Assembly: GCF_001645385.1 (NCBI RefSeq)
Contig: NZ_LVHI01000014.1
Span: 30,244-94,243, forward strand
Source of the DNA: Rhodococcoides kyotonense
GTDB taxonomy: Bacteria; Actinomycetota; Actinomycetes; Mycobacteriales; Mycobacteriaceae
DNA length: 64,000 bases
Direction of reading: 5' to 3'
Part shown: piece after piece, positions 18,352-27,264 of the stretch
Position numbering within the stretch: position 1 is the first letter of the stretch
Layout of the letters: every line of letters begins with the position of its first letter
Translations under genes and position numbers: made by a program
The notes under the pieces: model-generated
What the model saw: only the letters and a program-made list of their open reading frames with translations
Databases searched by the model: none
Told to the model about the DNA's origin: nothing

Positions 18352-19007
18352 CGGGCGATTCCGAGATCGGTGCGAACGGCCTCGTCGATCTCGTCGACGC
18401 TTCGGAAAGGTTGTGGCAACACTCTGGCGACATTGCCATCCGCGTCGACGAGAATCGACACCGGTAGCACGCTCGGCGCGCCGACCGCGGCTGCTATACG
18501 GCCTGCACCGTCCTGTACACCCGGAAGGCGAACGCCGTAGTCGGCGAGCTTCGTCAACCCGTTGGCCTCGTTGCGATCCTGGTGCACGGTCAGCACGGTC
18601 AGCTCGTCCGCAACCGAGTCGGCGTATTCCTGCAGGTGCGGAAGTTCCTCCTTGCACGGTCCACACCAGTACGCCCACAGGTTGATCAGAGCGGGCTTGC
18701 CCGCGAGCGCTGCACCAAGGTCGACGCGGCTGCCGTCGCCGATGCATTCGAGTTCGACACCGGCAAGCGGGCCGGACGAGACGGCCCCGGCAGAAGGCGT
18801 CGGACATGCATCCAGGGCGGCTCGTTCCCTCAGCGGCGCAAGCGCCTGCGCAGTGTCGGCGTCGCGTCGTTCCTCGGAGATCGGGGCGCCCTGCCCCGGA
18901 CCGGTCGTCGTGGTCGGTTCGTCGTTCCCCCGAGGCCAGATCGCGAACACGAGCGCGGCGACGACGACCAACGCCGCGAGGGACCACCGGCCGGCAGACG
19001 CGTTCAT
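18348..19007 (-). CDS. TlpA-like membrane-anchored thioredoxin
   Basis: 219-residue extracytoplasmic thiol-disulfide protein (Rv3673c). An N-terminal signal anchor ([16 protein letters not shown]) precedes a TlpA/ResA-type thioredoxin fold with the redox motif [13 protein letters not shown] and the cis-Pro loop VLPVSILVD. Another Cys pair upstream (DACPTP and ELECIG) may form a structural disulfide. The ATG at 19007 overlaps the nth stop. Its role may be disulfide reduction or cytochrome maturation; the exact partner is unknown. Confidence 0.88.
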   Translation of the reverse strand: MNASAGRWSLAALVVVAALVFAIWPRGNDEPTTTTGPGQGAPISEERRDADTAQALAPLRERAALDACPTPSAGAVSSGPLAGVELECIGDGSRVDLGAALAGKPALINLWAYWCGPCKEELPHLQEYADSVADELTVLTVHQDRNEANGLTKLADYGVRLPGVQDGAGRIAAAVGAPSVLPVSILVDADGNVARVLPQPFRSVDEIDEAVRTDLGIAR

Positions 19008-19822
19008 GACCCGCTTCCGGAAGCGGGCGTCACGCCTGACCCCGAGGGTCGTTCCGCAGGCTCCACTCCTGCCAACTCGAGAAGGTGGTCCGTCTCGGGA
19101 CCCTTCACCAACGCCGCCGCAGCCACCTTGTCGACGGGTCCCAGCCCGTAGGACGGGCAGTCCTTGGCCAGAACGCAGACTCCGCACGCGGGCTTGCGGG
19201 CGTGGCAGACGCGTCGGCCGTGGAAGATCACGCGGTGCGACAAATCCGTCCATTCCTTGCGCTCGATGAGCGCGCCGACCGCATGTTCGACCTTGACCGG
19301 GTCTTCTTCCTCGGTCCACTGCCACCGTCGGACGAGCCTGCCGAAATGCGTGTCGACGGTGATGCCGGGGACGTCGAAGGCATTACCGAGCACGACGTTG
19401 GCCGTCTTGCGACCGATACCAGGAAGCGTCACGAGGTCCTTCAGATTCCCGGGCACTTCGCCGTCGAACTTCTCCAGCAGCGCCGCGCCGAGACCGATCA
19501 ACGAGTTCGCCTTGTTGCGATAGAAGCCCGTCGTGCGGATGTACTCCTCCAGCTCGGTTCGGTCGGCTTCCGCGTAATCGCGGGCAGTGCGATATCTCAC
19601 GAACAGAGCGGGCGTCACCATGTTGACGCGTTTGTCGGTGCATTGCGCCGAGAGGATGGTCGCGACGGCGAGTTCGAGCGGTGTGGTGAAGTCGAGTTCG
19701 CAGTAGACGTGCGGAAAAGCCCGGGCCAGCTCGCGATTCATGCGGCGAGCGCGTCGCACGAGCCCCAGTCGGGTCTCCTCGCGTTTGCGCACGTCGGGAC
19801 CCGAGGCGGCAGTCGATTTCAC
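19004..19822 (-). CDS. nth: Endonuclease III
   Basis: 272-residue DNA glycosylase/AP lyase (Rv3674c) removing oxidised pyrimidines. The helix-hairpin-helix [14 protein letters not shown] contains the catalytic Lys K139, and D157 lies in VDTHFGR. The C-terminal 4Fe-4S site is [17 protein letters not shown], spaced C-x6-C-x2-C-x5-C. The GTG start at 19822 has TACAGT exactly 6 bases upstream and no Shine-Dalgarno sequence, suggesting a leaderless message. It is the promoter-proximal gene of the nth-tlpA-NUDIX-marP operon. The C-terminal Pro/Ser-rich tail is longer than in E. coli Nth. Confidence 0.95.
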   Translation of the reverse strand: MKSTAASGPDVRKREETRLGLVRRARRMNRELARAFPHVYCELDFTTPLELAVATILSAQCTDKRVNMVTPALFVRYRTARDYAEADRTELEEYIRTTGFYRNKANSLIGLGAALLEKFDGEVPGNLKDLVTLPGIGRKTANVVLGNAFDVPGITVDTHFGRLVRRWQWTEEEDPVKVEHAVGALIERKEWTDLSHRVIFHGRRVCHARKPACGVCVLAKDCPSYGLGPVDKVAAAALVKGPETDHLLELAGVEPAERPSGSGVTPASGSGS

Positions 19823-19902
19823 TCCACAACTGTACGGACAAGAATCGGCAACGAATCTGCCCTGTGTTCTTATCGAGACCTTTCGGGTGTTTACTGCTCG
19901 GT

Positions 19903-20163
19903 ATGCAAGGACTCGCCGTGGTGCTCTTTCCAGTGCTCCTGATGATGTTCGCGCTCGCCATGGAGCGTGTGGAGTTCAGATTGAGCAAGCTGGGGGTTCA
20001 CGAGCAGGAAGTCCAGGAGTTCCTCGATCAGGCCAGTTCGTCCGAGGTCGCGACGCTCGCGAACGAGGGCATGCCGCACGCGCTCGACCGTTTCAACAAC
20101 CGCAAGCGCCGCGCGCCCGTCGTCGACGACTCCGAGGACCTGGCCGACCAACGCGCAAGCTGA
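19903..20163 (+). CDS. Small membrane protein (Rv3675-like)
   Basis: 86-residue protein with one N-terminal hydrophobic helix ([18 protein letters not shown]) and a charged cytoplasmic tail containing [15 protein letters not shown]. Function unknown. The ATG at 19903 gives a natural membrane-protein start; a GTG at 19864 would add 13 residues. Position between nth and crp matches Rv3675. Its tail is rich in Arg, Asp and Glu and ends in a disordered-looking stretch. Confidence 0.65.
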   Translation: MQGLAVVLFPVLLMMFALAMERVEFRLSKLGVHEQEVQEFLDQASSSEVATLANEGMPHALDRFNNRKRRAPVVDDSEDLADQRAS

Positions 20164-20419
20164 CCCCCGAAAACGCGTCGAACACCCTCGTTCGACGGTG
20201 AATTCTCGGTGAATGGTCCATTACGTGCGATTTCTTCACGACGTTTCGGTGGCGCCTGCCACTCACTTCCGATCTCGGCGACGTAGACTTCACCGAGATA
20301 AATGTCATGTTTGATTACGGACATGAGTCCGGGCGTCGTGAGAGGCGCGGACTCGTGTCGCGAGAAACGCCATCGTCGGCGCGGGTGACTGGGTCGGCGA
20401 CATCCCAAAAGGAGCGCAA
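20164..20419 (+). other. Leader and promoter region of crp
   Basis: 256 bases without a gene. It contains an inverted repeat TCATGT-N10-ACATGA (20307-20328), a possible operator, and GAGTCCG repeated inverted as CGGACTC around 20333-20362. No good TGTGA-N6-TCACA site for autoregulation was found. AAGGAGC just before 20420 is the crp ribosome site. Confidence 0.35.
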
Positions 20420-21094
20420 GTGGACGACGTCCTGGCACGGGCCGGCATCTTCCAAGGAGTCGAACCCTCCGCAGTAGCGGCGCTGACCAAGCAGCTGCAG
20501 CCGGTCGACTTCCCCCGAGGACATGTGGTCTTCAACGAGGGCGAGCCCGGTGACCGGCTGTACATCATCGTCTCCGGCAAGATCAAGCTCGGACGCCGCT
20601 CCCCGGACGGACGCGAAAACCTGCTGACGATCATGGGCCCGTCGGACATGTTCGGTGAGCTGTCGATCTTCGACCCCGGCCCCCGCACGTCGACCGCGAC
20701 GACGGTCACCGAGGTGCGCGCGGTCAGCATGGATCGCGACGCACTCAAGGCGTGGATCGATCAGCGTCCCGAGATCGCCGAGCAGCTGCTGCGCGTGTTG
20801 GCCCGTCGCCTGCGTCGTACCAACAACAACCTCGCCGACCTGATCTTCACGGACGTTCCCGGACGCGTCGCCAAGGCTCTGCTGCAGCTCGCTCAGCGCT
20901 TCGGCACGCAGGAAGCCGGCTCGCTGCGCGTCACGCACGACTTGACGCAGGAAGAGATCGCCCAGCTCGTCGGCGCATCGCGCGAGACCGTCAACAAGGC
21001 TCTCGCCGACTTCGCGCACCGCGGATGGCTGCGCCTCGAAGGCAAGAGCGTGCTGATCTCGGATTCCGAGCGTCTCGCTCGTCGCGCGCGCTAG
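20420..21094 (+). CDS. crp: cAMP receptor-type transcription factor Crp/GlxR
   Basis: 224-residue CRP/FNR regulator of the same length as the mycobacterial protein (Rv3676). The cyclic-nucleotide pocket carries F78-G79-E80-L81-S82 and R89-T90 in [11 protein letters not shown]. The winged helix-turn-helix spans about 175-195 ([20 protein letters not shown]). The GTG start is fixed by AAGGAGC five bases upstream. It is a global carbon and energy regulator in this group. One likely target, acs, is in this window. Its stop overlaps the stop of the convergent MBL gene. Confidence 0.96.
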   Translation: MDDVLARAGIFQGVEPSAVAALTKQLQPVDFPRGHVVFNEGEPGDRLYIIVSGKIKLGRRSPDGRENLLTIMGPSDMFGELSIFDPGPRTSTATTVTEVRAVSMDRDALKAWIDQRPEIAEQLLRVLARRLRRTNNNLADLIFTDVPGRVAKALLQLAQRFGTQEAGSLRVTHDLTQEEIAQLVGASRETVNKALADFAHRGWLRLEGKSVLISDSERLARRAR

Positions 21095-21870
21095 TTCTCC
21101 CGTAAGTAGGTCAGCTGCGCCTTCACCGACATGCGCGCAGCTGGCCACAGCTTCTTGTCGACGTCCGCGTAGACGTGCTTGACCACCTGCATCGGCTTGG
21201 CATCGTGACCGAGCTCGTCGAGCGCCGCCTTGATCTGATCGAGCCGTTCCAGCCGGTGCTTGCGGTAGAACCGCGCCACCTCGGCAGTGTTCGCAACCTC
21301 GGCGCCGTGCCCTGGTAGCGCGATCTTGCCGTCGCCCGCGGCTTCGAGACGGTCCAGCGACGACAGGTAGTCGGCGAGCGTGCCGTCCTTCGGGTCGAGC
21401 ACCGTCGTGCCGCGACCGAGGATCGTGTCGCCGGTCAGGACCGCGTCGTCGAGGACGAAGCTGAGCGAATCCGCGGTGTGCCCGGGTGTCGCCAACACGG
21501 TGATGCGAACGCCCGCAGCGTCGATCACTTCCCCGTCGGTCAGCGTCGTGCTGCCGTGAACGTACTTCTCCGACAGCGCGCGAATCGGCGCACCCGTCAT
21601 CTTGTGGAACTTCTTCAGTCCGCCCGTGTGGTCCTTGTGGCGGTGGGTCACCAACACGAGCACGACGTTGCCCGTCGACGCCACCGCGTCGAGATGGTCG
21701 GTGTCCTTCGGTCCCGGATCGACGACGACGCAGTCGCCGCTCCCCGGTGCACGAAGAATCCACGTGTTGGTGCCGTCGAGCGTCATCTTGCCTGGATTGT
21801 CGGCGAGCAGAACCGCCGCGGTGTCGGTTACCTGCCGGAGCTGACCGTAGGCCGGGTGCGCGAGAGTCAT
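21091..21870 (-). CDS. Metallo-beta-lactamase-fold hydrolase (Rv3677c-like)
   Basis: 259-residue MBL-fold protein of the RNase Z/LACTB2-like group. The metal-binding motif is T-H76-R-H78-K-D80-H81 (HxHxDH), with further ligands in TPGHTADSL and LPGHGAEV. Likely a hydrolase of a small thioester or phosphoester, or an RNA-processing relative; substrate unknown. Start ATG 21870 has TAAAGT exactly 6 bases upstream and no Shine-Dalgarno sequence. Only 17 bases separate it from the divergent Gfo/Idh gene. Its stop overlaps the crp stop tail to tail. Confidence 0.88.
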   Translation of the reverse strand: MTLAHPAYGQLRQVTDTAAVLLADNPGKMTLDGTNTWILRAPGSGDCVVVDPGPKDTDHLDAVASTGNVVLVLVTHRHKDHTGGLKKFHKMTGAPIRALSEKYVHGSTTLTDGEVIDAAGVRITVLATPGHTADSLSFVLDDAVLTGDTILGRGTTVLDPKDGTLADYLSSLDRLEAAGDGKIALPGHGAEVANTAEVARFYRKHRLERLDQIKAALDELGHDAKPMQVVKHVYADVDKKLWPAARMSVKAQLTYLREN

Positions 21871-21887
21871 AGCCGTACTTTAGGAGT
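21871..21887. promoter_or_regulatory. Bidirectional leaderless promoter with shared -10
   Basis: The 17-base gap between two divergent ATG codons contains TACTTTA at 21876-21882. Read on the plus strand it gives TACTTT, 6 bases before the Gfo/Idh ATG. Read on the minus strand it gives TAAAGT, 6 bases before the MBL ATG. Both messages would start at the first base of the start codon. Confidence 0.65.
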
Positions 21888-22745
21888 ATGAGAATCGGAC
21901 TGGTAGGTGCAGGCCCCTGGGCGCGGTCGACGCATGGTCCCGCGCTCGCCGCGCATCCGGGCGTCGAGTTCGCCGGAGTGTGGGCGCGACGTCCCGACGC
22001 GGCTGCGGCCGTCGGAGCGCCCGTGTACGACAGTTACGACGCGTTGCTCGCCGATGTCGACGCCGTCTCGTTCGCGGTTCCGCCGGAGGTGCAGGCGCCG
22101 ATGGCCGTCGCGGCAGCCGAGGCGGGCAAGCACATGCTGTTGGACAAGCCGATCGCCGCGACGCTCGACGAGGCGCGCCGGCTGGCCGACGCCGTCGGAC
22201 ACGCGTCGGTGCGGTCGATCGTGGCGCTGACGCGTCGGTTCGCGCCGGAGACGCGGGCATTTCTCGCGGAGACCGACGGGCGGACGTTCAGTGCCGGGTC
22301 GGGGACGTGGCTCTCGGGGGCGGTGCTGGGCGGCGAGTACTCGCTGTCCGAGTGGCGCCATCGAGACGGAGCTCTGTTCGATGTGGGACCGCACGTCTTC
22401 GATCTGCTGGACGTCGCGCTCGGTCCGATCGCCGGGGTCGCTCTGGCGCGACTCGATGCGGCGTCGGATACGTGGACCGTCGTGCTCGAGCACGACGGCG
22501 GCGCGATCAGCACCTCGTCGCTGTCACTGCGGACGCCGGTGCAGCCGTCGCTGTTTCGCGTGGAACTGAGCGGCAGCGACGGTGTCGTGTCGTTGGCGGA
22601 CAGGTCGACACCCGCGACGGATTGCTTCGCGGTGCTGCTCGACGAGTTCCTGGAGTCGATCGAGTCCGGAATCGACCATCCCTGCTCGGTGCAGCGGGGT
22701 TTGCATTTGCAGAAGGTGCTCGCACACGTGAGCGCGAATACATAG
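21888..22745 (+). CDS. Gfo/Idh/MocA-family oxidoreductase
   Basis: 285-residue NAD(P)-dependent oxidoreductase. The Rossmann motif GLVGAGPWA starts at residue 4, followed by the family's cofactor/substrate segments FAVPPEVQAPMA and HMLLDKPIAATLDEA. The expected EKP is DKP here. Somewhat short for the family (usually 320-380). The substrate, perhaps a sugar or inositol derivative, cannot be inferred. The message is probably leaderless. The last codons and the stop are supplied by the left arm of a palindromic repeat, so the C-terminus HVSANT is repeat-encoded. It has no equivalent in the syntenic M. tuberculosis segment. Confidence 0.85.
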   Translation: MRIGLVGAGPWARSTHGPALAAHPGVEFAGVWARRPDAAAAVGAPVYDSYDALLADVDAVSFAVPPEVQAPMAVAAAEAGKHMLLDKPIAATLDEARRLADAVGHASVRSIVALTRRFAPETRAFLAETDGRTFSAGSGTWLSGAVLGGEYSLSEWRHRDGALFDVGPHVFDLLDVALGPIAGVALARLDAASDTWTVVLEHDGGAISTSSLSLRTPVQPSLFRVELSGSDGVVSLADRSTPATDCFAVLLDEFLESIESGIDHPCSVQRGLHLQKVLAHVSANT

Positions 22746-22770
22746 AGGGCTATACATTCGCGCTCACGTG
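22725..22770. repeat. Palindromic stop-proximal repeat, copy 3 (Gfo/Idh / ridA)
   Basis: 21-base arms CACGTGAGCGCGAATACATAG and CTATACATTCGCGCTCACGTG, two mismatches, spacer AGGG. The left arm encodes the end of the Gfo/Idh protein including its TAG. A small hairpin GGGCC-GAA-GGCCC follows at once, next to the stop of convergent RidA. Confidence 0.82.
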
Positions 22771-22782
22771 GGCCGAAGGCCC

Positions 22783-23238
22783 CTACACCTCGACGATCAG
22801 CTCGACCTCGACGGGCGCGTTCAGCGGCAGTTCCGCGACGCCCACCGCTGACCGGGCGTGCTTGCCCGCGTCGCCGAAGATCTCGCCGATGACGTTCGAC
22901 GACCCGTTGACGACACCGGGCTGCCCGGTGAATCCAGGTGCCGACGCGACGAAGCCGACGACCTTGACGACCCGCTTGATCGCGTCGACCCCGACGAGGG
23001 CGTCGATGGCAGCCAGCGCGTTGAGGGCACAGACGCGGGCTGCCTCGGCGGCATCCTCGGCGGACACGTCGGTGCCGACCTTGCCCGTCGCGGTCAGTTC
23101 GCCTGCGACCATCGGTAGCTGTCCGGACGTGTAGACCAGCGAACCCGTCTGCACGGCCGGAATGTACGCAGCCAGAGGGGGTACGACGGACGGCAGCTCG
23201 ATGCCGAGCTCGTCCAGGCGCGTCGACCAGTCAGCCAT
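22783..23238 (-). CDS. RidA-family protein (Rv3678c-like)
   Basis: 151-residue YjgF/YER057c/UK114 (RidA) protein; relatives hydrolyse reactive enamine/imine intermediates of amino-acid metabolism. Features are LVYTSGQLP near residue 35, CALNALAAIDALVG, and the C-terminal LPLNAPVEVELIVEV. The canonical RidA arginine that binds the substrate carboxylate is not evident in the C-terminal motif, so it belongs to a divergent subgroup. It follows the DUF4177 gene with a 3-base gap; the two form an operon on the minus strand. Confidence 0.85.
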   Translation of the reverse strand: MADWSTRLDELGIELPSVVPPLAAYIPAVQTGSLVYTSGQLPMVAGELTATGKVGTDVSAEDAAEAARVCALNALAAIDALVGVDAIKRVVKVVGFVASAPGFTGQPGVVNGSSNVIGEIFGDAGKHARSAVGVAELPLNAPVEVELIVEV

Positions 23239-23241
23239 GCG

Positions 23242-23409
23242 TCAGACCTTCGGACGCTTGAAGTAGGCCACCAACGTGTCGCCCCCGTTGGGTCCGGACA
23301 TGATGGTGACGAGTTCCCAGCCCTCGGCTCCGTAGTTGTCGAGGATCTGTTTGGTCGCGTGGATCAGGACCGGCGCGGTGAAGTATTCCCAGGTGATTCG
23401 TTCGCTCAT
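23242..23409 (-). CDS. DUF4177 small protein (Rv3678A-like)
   Basis: 55-residue protein. WEYFTAPVLIHATKQILDNY and GWELVTIMSGPNGGDTLVAY match the DUF4177 family, whose function is unknown. The ATG at 23409 is chosen since it gives the family length and has TAGGCT 7 bases upstream, a leaderless-type -10. A longer frame to 23463 would cross the promoter of the divergent acyltransferase gene. It is co-transcribed with ridA. Confidence 0.8.
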   Translation of the reverse strand: MSERITWEYFTAPVLIHATKQILDNYGAEGWELVTIMSGPNGGDTLVAYFKRPKV

Positions 23410-23468
23410 GCGGGTGAGCCTAGTCGCATTGGCGCAGACCGCTGAGTGCACCTTACAGTCCACTCACC

Positions 23469-24836
23469 ATGGCAAAACTGGACATCAAGGACGCGGCGTT
23501 CCACTTCCTGCGCGCGGTGAGCGGACCGACGGACATGTACGGCATCTACGTGTTCGACGCCGAGGACGCCGTCCCTCCCACGTTCGAGGCGATCGAAGCG
23601 CACGTCGTAGCGCGGCGACCGGTGGTGCCAGGCCTGAACATCGTGCTGCGTGAAGCGCCACTCGGCCTCGACTTCCCGTCGTGGGTTCCCAGTGCCGGCG
23701 ACACCGCCGATCACCTGTCCGACCACGACCTCACGGGCACGTCGTGGCCCGAGTGCCAGACGCGCATCTCGTCCATTCTCGAGGTCGGTCTCGACGCGCG
23801 GGTCCGGGCCTGGCATCTGCACGTTCTCCGAGGCGTCCGCGATGTGCCGACGGTCGACGGCGCGGCGACGGTCGTCGTCCTGCAGGTCAGTCACGCGATG
23901 ACCGACGGTCTCGGTCTCACCCGCATCGCGAGTGCACTGTTCGCACCTCCCGGGACACCCGACGACGTCGTCGGCGCAGCGCTACCCGGACACGCCCCTG
24001 TCCGACGGCCACGAGCACCGATACTGGCCGCGACCGCGTCGGTACTCGCGACGCCGATACGACTGGCCCGTTACGGACTTCACATTCGTTCGGCCCGAAA
24101 ACGCTACGCAGCCAGTCGTTCTCAGCTGGCGCCGCCGGTACGGCCCGGACCGTCGACGCGGCTCACGGTCGATCCCACCGGCAGCCGTGCCGTCCACATC
24201 GTCCCGTTGCCCGCGTCGGCGCTGCGGGGACGCGGGGTTCCCGTCACGGCCGCGGCCCTGGCCGCCGTCGCGTCGGCGACCGAGAAGTACCTGCGCGCAC
24301 ACGGCGACGACATCCCCGACGTCCTCAACGCGAGTGTCCCGGTCTCCCTGGGTCCCGACATCGAATGGTCGTCGGCCAACCGGGCTCTGTCGTGCATGGT
24401 CGATCTGCACCTCGGTGAATCGGATCCGACCAAGCGGGCTCGACTGATCGCGGAATCGGTTGTCGCCGAACGCCGACGCGTCACGTCACCCGAACTGCTC
24501 GACATCGCTCGCGCGGAGGAACTTCTGCCTGCACCCGTCGTACTTGCCGCGCAGCGCCTTCGGCAACGTCGAAAGACCGTGCGTCCGACGACGTTCTGGA
24601 CCCACACGAACGTCGTCAGCGTGGACCGCGGCCGCACTCGACCGATGCTCGAATTATGCGGCAGCCGTGTGACATTCACGTCGGGTACGCCGATGCTGGC
24701 CGAGAACCGCCCACTGGTGCACGGTTTCTTCGGTGGCGGCGACATCATCACCGTCGTCGTGCTCGCGTGCCCCGATGTCGTTCCCGACCACGAGAAGTAC
24801 GTCGAATCGTTGATCGATTCGATCCGCGAACTGTGA
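23469..24836 (+). CDS. WS/DGAT-like acyltransferase (first of tandem pair)
   Basis: 455-residue protein of the wax ester synthase/diacylglycerol acyltransferase fold. The catalytic HHxxxDG motif appears as SHAMTDG at residues 141-147: the second His and the DG are present, the first His is Ser. Later blocks include NASVPVSLG, NRALSCMVDLHLGESDP and TNVVSVDRG, corresponding to the family's substrate-tunnel motifs. If active it would esterify an acyl-CoA to an alcohol or diacylglycerol. TACAGT lies 9 bases before the ATG. A homologous gene follows after 13 bases, indicating tandem duplication. Confidence 0.75.
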   Translation: MAKLDIKDAAFHFLRAVSGPTDMYGIYVFDAEDAVPPTFEAIEAHVVARRPVVPGLNIVLREAPLGLDFPSWVPSAGDTADHLSDHDLTGTSWPECQTRISSILEVGLDARVRAWHLHVLRGVRDVPTVDGAATVVVLQVSHAMTDGLGLTRIASALFAPPGTPDDVVGAALPGHAPVRRPRAPILAATASVLATPIRLARYGLHIRSARKRYAASRSQLAPPVRPGPSTRLTVDPTGSRAVHIVPLPASALRGRGVPVTAAALAAVASATEKYLRAHGDDIPDVLNASVPVSLGPDIEWSSANRALSCMVDLHLGESDPTKRARLIAESVVAERRRVTSPELLDIARAEELLPAPVVLAAQRLRQRRKTVRPTTFWTHTNVVSVDRGRTRPMLELCGSRVTFTSGTPMLAENRPLVHGFFGGGDIITVVVLACPDVVPDHEKYVESLIDSIREL

Positions 24837-24849
24837 GAGGGTGCCACAC

Positions 24850-26208
24850 GTGAGTCGCCTCGACATCATCGACGCCGCATTCCACTACTCCGGTGATGCG
24901 TCGCGCGACCAATACGTCCTGCTCGCGTTCGCTCCGGCCGGGCCGACGCCCACGTTTCGTCAGATCTGCGATTTCGTCGAAGCCCGAGCGCAGCGCATTC
25001 CCGAACTGGCGCAACGCATCGTCGAAGTGCCGGGCAATCTCGATTTCCCGCGCTGGGTGTTCGACGACGCGCCGGCGCAGTCGCACGTTCACGAAATCTC
25101 GGACGCGCCGACGTGGCCGGAGTTCCGACGAGTCGTCGACCGCCTTCTCACCGACCCGGTCGACGCGACACGCGCGGCATGGCATATCCACGTCGCCCGC
25201 GAGGTGTCCGGGGTTCCGCAGACCCCCGGTAATGCCGTGGTCGTCGTGTTCCAGGTCAGTCACGCGTTGACGGACGGCCGAGGTGCGTCACGGCTCGCGC
25301 GACTGTTGTTCGCGCCGAAGCCGACCGAGACGTCCGCAGGACACGAGCCCGCTCGGACTCCGACGTCGCTTCTTCCCATCGCGATCGCCTCGGCGCTTGC
25401 TCTGCCGTTTCGGACGGCGACTGCCCGCGTCGCGGCATGGCGAGCACGTCGCGACTACGAGCGCGTGCACGGTTCGCAACCAGCACAACGCGATTCACCG
25501 CGCCCCGCGATAGCGAGCAATGCCGACCCGACTCCCGCACGCGTATCGCACGTACACGTATGTCCGCCAGATCTTTTCGCGAAGAAGTCCGTGTCGGTGA
25601 CGACGCTCGGGCTGGCCGCGGTGAGCCTGGCCACGGAACGGTACCTTGCCGAAATAGGCGACGGAGCGCCCGAGAGCTTGAATTCACTTGTGCCGATGGC
25701 TGTTCCCGAGGATGCACGGTGGACCGCCGTCAACCGCATCGTCAACGGAACCGTCGATCTGCACGTGAGCATCCCCGATCTGCGGAAGCGTGCCCGCGCG
25801 ATCCGCGAGTCGCTGTCGCGCGCCCGCGCCGAGATCGCAGACCCCGCTCTGCTGCGGTGGATCACCGTGGAGAACCGGATCCCCGCGCCGATTTTTCTGG
25901 CGATGAGGAAGCTGAACGCCCGACGCACGCCGCCGAACCATCGCGTTCCCGAATCGGTGCTGACGAACGTCACCGTGGTCAGCGTCGACCGAGGCGATGC
26001 AAATCTCGAGCTGTGCGGTCGCCCGGCCACCTTCACGGCCGGGTTTCCGATGCTCGGGCCTGCTCGGTCGCTCACCCACGGTTTCTACGGCCTCGGCGAC
26101 GCGGTCTCGGTATGCGTCGTCGCGTGCCCCGACACGTTCCCGGACCACGAGCGCTACGCCGGGATTCTGGCCGACGCCGTCGCCGATGTTGCCGACGCAA
26201 CGAGCTGA
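24850..26208 (+). CDS. WS/DGAT-like acyltransferase (second of tandem pair)
   Basis: 452-residue paralogue of the preceding gene, co-linear along its whole length: both start with [10 protein letters not shown] or KLDIKDAAFH and end with [11 protein letters not shown] or CPDVVPDHEKY. The catalytic motif is SHALTDG at 137-143, with the same His-to-Ser change at the first position. The GTG at 24850 is chosen because GAGAGG precedes it and the N-terminus then matches the paralogue; a GTG at 24841 would add three residues. Function in storage-lipid or cell-envelope ester synthesis is inferred from fold only. Confidence 0.74.
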   Translation: MSRLDIIDAAFHYSGDASRDQYVLLAFAPAGPTPTFRQICDFVEARAQRIPELAQRIVEVPGNLDFPRWVFDDAPAQSHVHEISDAPTWPEFRRVVDRLLTDPVDATRAAWHIHVAREVSGVPQTPGNAVVVVFQVSHALTDGRGASRLARLLFAPKPTETSAGHEPARTPTSLLPIAIASALALPFRTATARVAAWRARRDYERVHGSQPAQRDSPRPAIASNADPTPARVSHVHVCPPDLFAKKSVSVTTLGLAAVSLATERYLAEIGDGAPESLNSLVPMAVPEDARWTAVNRIVNGTVDLHVSIPDLRKRARAIRESLSRARAEIADPALLRWITVENRIPAPIFLAMRKLNARRTPPNHRVPESVLTNVTVVSVDRGDANLELCGRPATFTAGFPMLGPARSLTHGFYGLGDAVSVCVVACPDTFPDHERYAGILADAVADVADATS

Positions 26209-26256
26209 AGTGCGTTTCTGACGAGGCAGTTCGCGATTCGTCTATATGGTCGTGGT

Positions 26257-27264
26257 GTGGCTACATCGAGTTTCGACGGCTGGCCGGACAAGGCTGCCGC
26301 CGCGCGACTTCATTTCGTCTCGGGCAAGGGCGGCACCGGGAAGTCGACGGTCGCTGCCGCGCTGGCGTTGGCGCTCGCCGCCGACGGGCGCCGCGTCCTG
26401 CTGGTCGAGGTCGAAGGACGCCAGGGCATAGCCCAGCTGTTCGACGTTCCGCCGCTGCCGCCGACGGAGACGCGCGTGGCGTCGGCCGAGGGCGGAGGCG
26501 AGGTCTACGCGCTCGCCATCGACATCGAGACGGCGTTCCTCGAATACCTGGACATGTTCTACAACCTCGGCTTCGCCGGCCGCGCGATGCGGAAGATCGG
26601 CGCTATCGAGTTCGCGACGACCATCGCCCCCGGCCTGCGCGACGTGCTGTTGACCGGCAAGGTCAAGGAGTGCGTCATCCGCACGGACAAGGCGGGCCGG
26701 CGGGTCTACGACGAGGTCGTCGTCGACTCCCCGCCGACGGGTCGGATCGGGAATTTCCTCGACGTCACCAAAGCGATGGCAGACCTTGCGAAGGGCGGTC
26801 CGGTGCGCTCGCAGAGCGAAGGCGTCGTGCGGCTGCTGCACTCGGCCGACACCGTCGTGCACCTCGTCACGCTGCTCGAGGCGCTGCCGGTGCAGGAGAC
26901 AGCCGACGCAGTGCGCGAGCTCGAAGCCGCCGACCTGCGCCTGGGCACCGTCGTCGTCAATCGCACCGAGCCTGCCTATCTCCCGGCGGACGCGCTGTCC
27001 GACGCGGCACACGGAACCGTCGACGCGGCAGCCATTCGGACCGGGCTGGAGAAGACCGGGATTTCGCTGTCCGACGACGACTTCGCGGGCCTGCTGACCG
27101 AAACCATCGAACATGCGTCGACGTTGTCCGCGCAGGTCGAGAGCGCCGCCCAGCTCGACGAGTTGGACACGGCACGCCTGCACCTTCCCATGCTCGCCGA
27201 CGGCGTCGACCTCGGTGGGTTGTACGAACTGGCGGCGGAACTCAGAGAGCAGGGTGTCAAGTGA
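26257..27264 (+). CDS. bagA: Get3/ArsA-like ATPase, subunit A (Rv3679-like)
   Basis: 335-residue P-loop ATPase of the Get3/ArsA family. Walker A with signature lysine is [10 protein letters not shown] at 22-31; the switch segment [16 protein letters not shown] follows. In mycobacteria the two adjacent genes encode a paired Get3-like complex (BagA/BagB) implicated in cell-envelope and glycerol-stress phenotypes. The GTG start has TATGGT exactly 6 bases upstream, so the message is probably leaderless. The stop overlaps the next start (GTGA). Confidence 0.9.
   Translation: MATSSFDGWPDKAAAARLHFVSGKGGTGKSTVAAALALALAADGRRVLLVEVEGRQGIAQLFDVPPLPPTETRVASAEGGGEVYALAIDIETAFLEYLDMFYNLGFAGRAMRKIGAIEFATTIAPGLRDVLLTGKVKECVIRTDKAGRRVYDEVVVDSPPTGRIGNFLDVTKAMADLAKGGPVRSQSEGVVRLLHSADTVVHLVTLLEALPVQETADAVRELEAADLRLGTVVVNRTEPAYLPADALSDAAHGTVDAAAIRTGLEKTGISLSDDDFAGLLTETIEHASTLSAQVESAAQLDELDTARLHLPMLADGVDLGGLYELAAELREQGVK

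Noticed and set aside
21091..21094. Tail-to-tail overlap of crp and MBL stop codons as a special signal
   Set aside because: Short convergent overlaps are common in compact actinobacterial genomes and need no special explanation.
25437..27260. Long plus-strand N-terminal extension of bagB through the acyltransferase and bagA genes
   Set aside because: The extension is arginine-rich out-of-frame sequence of two real genes; the true start is the GTG overlapping the bagA stop.
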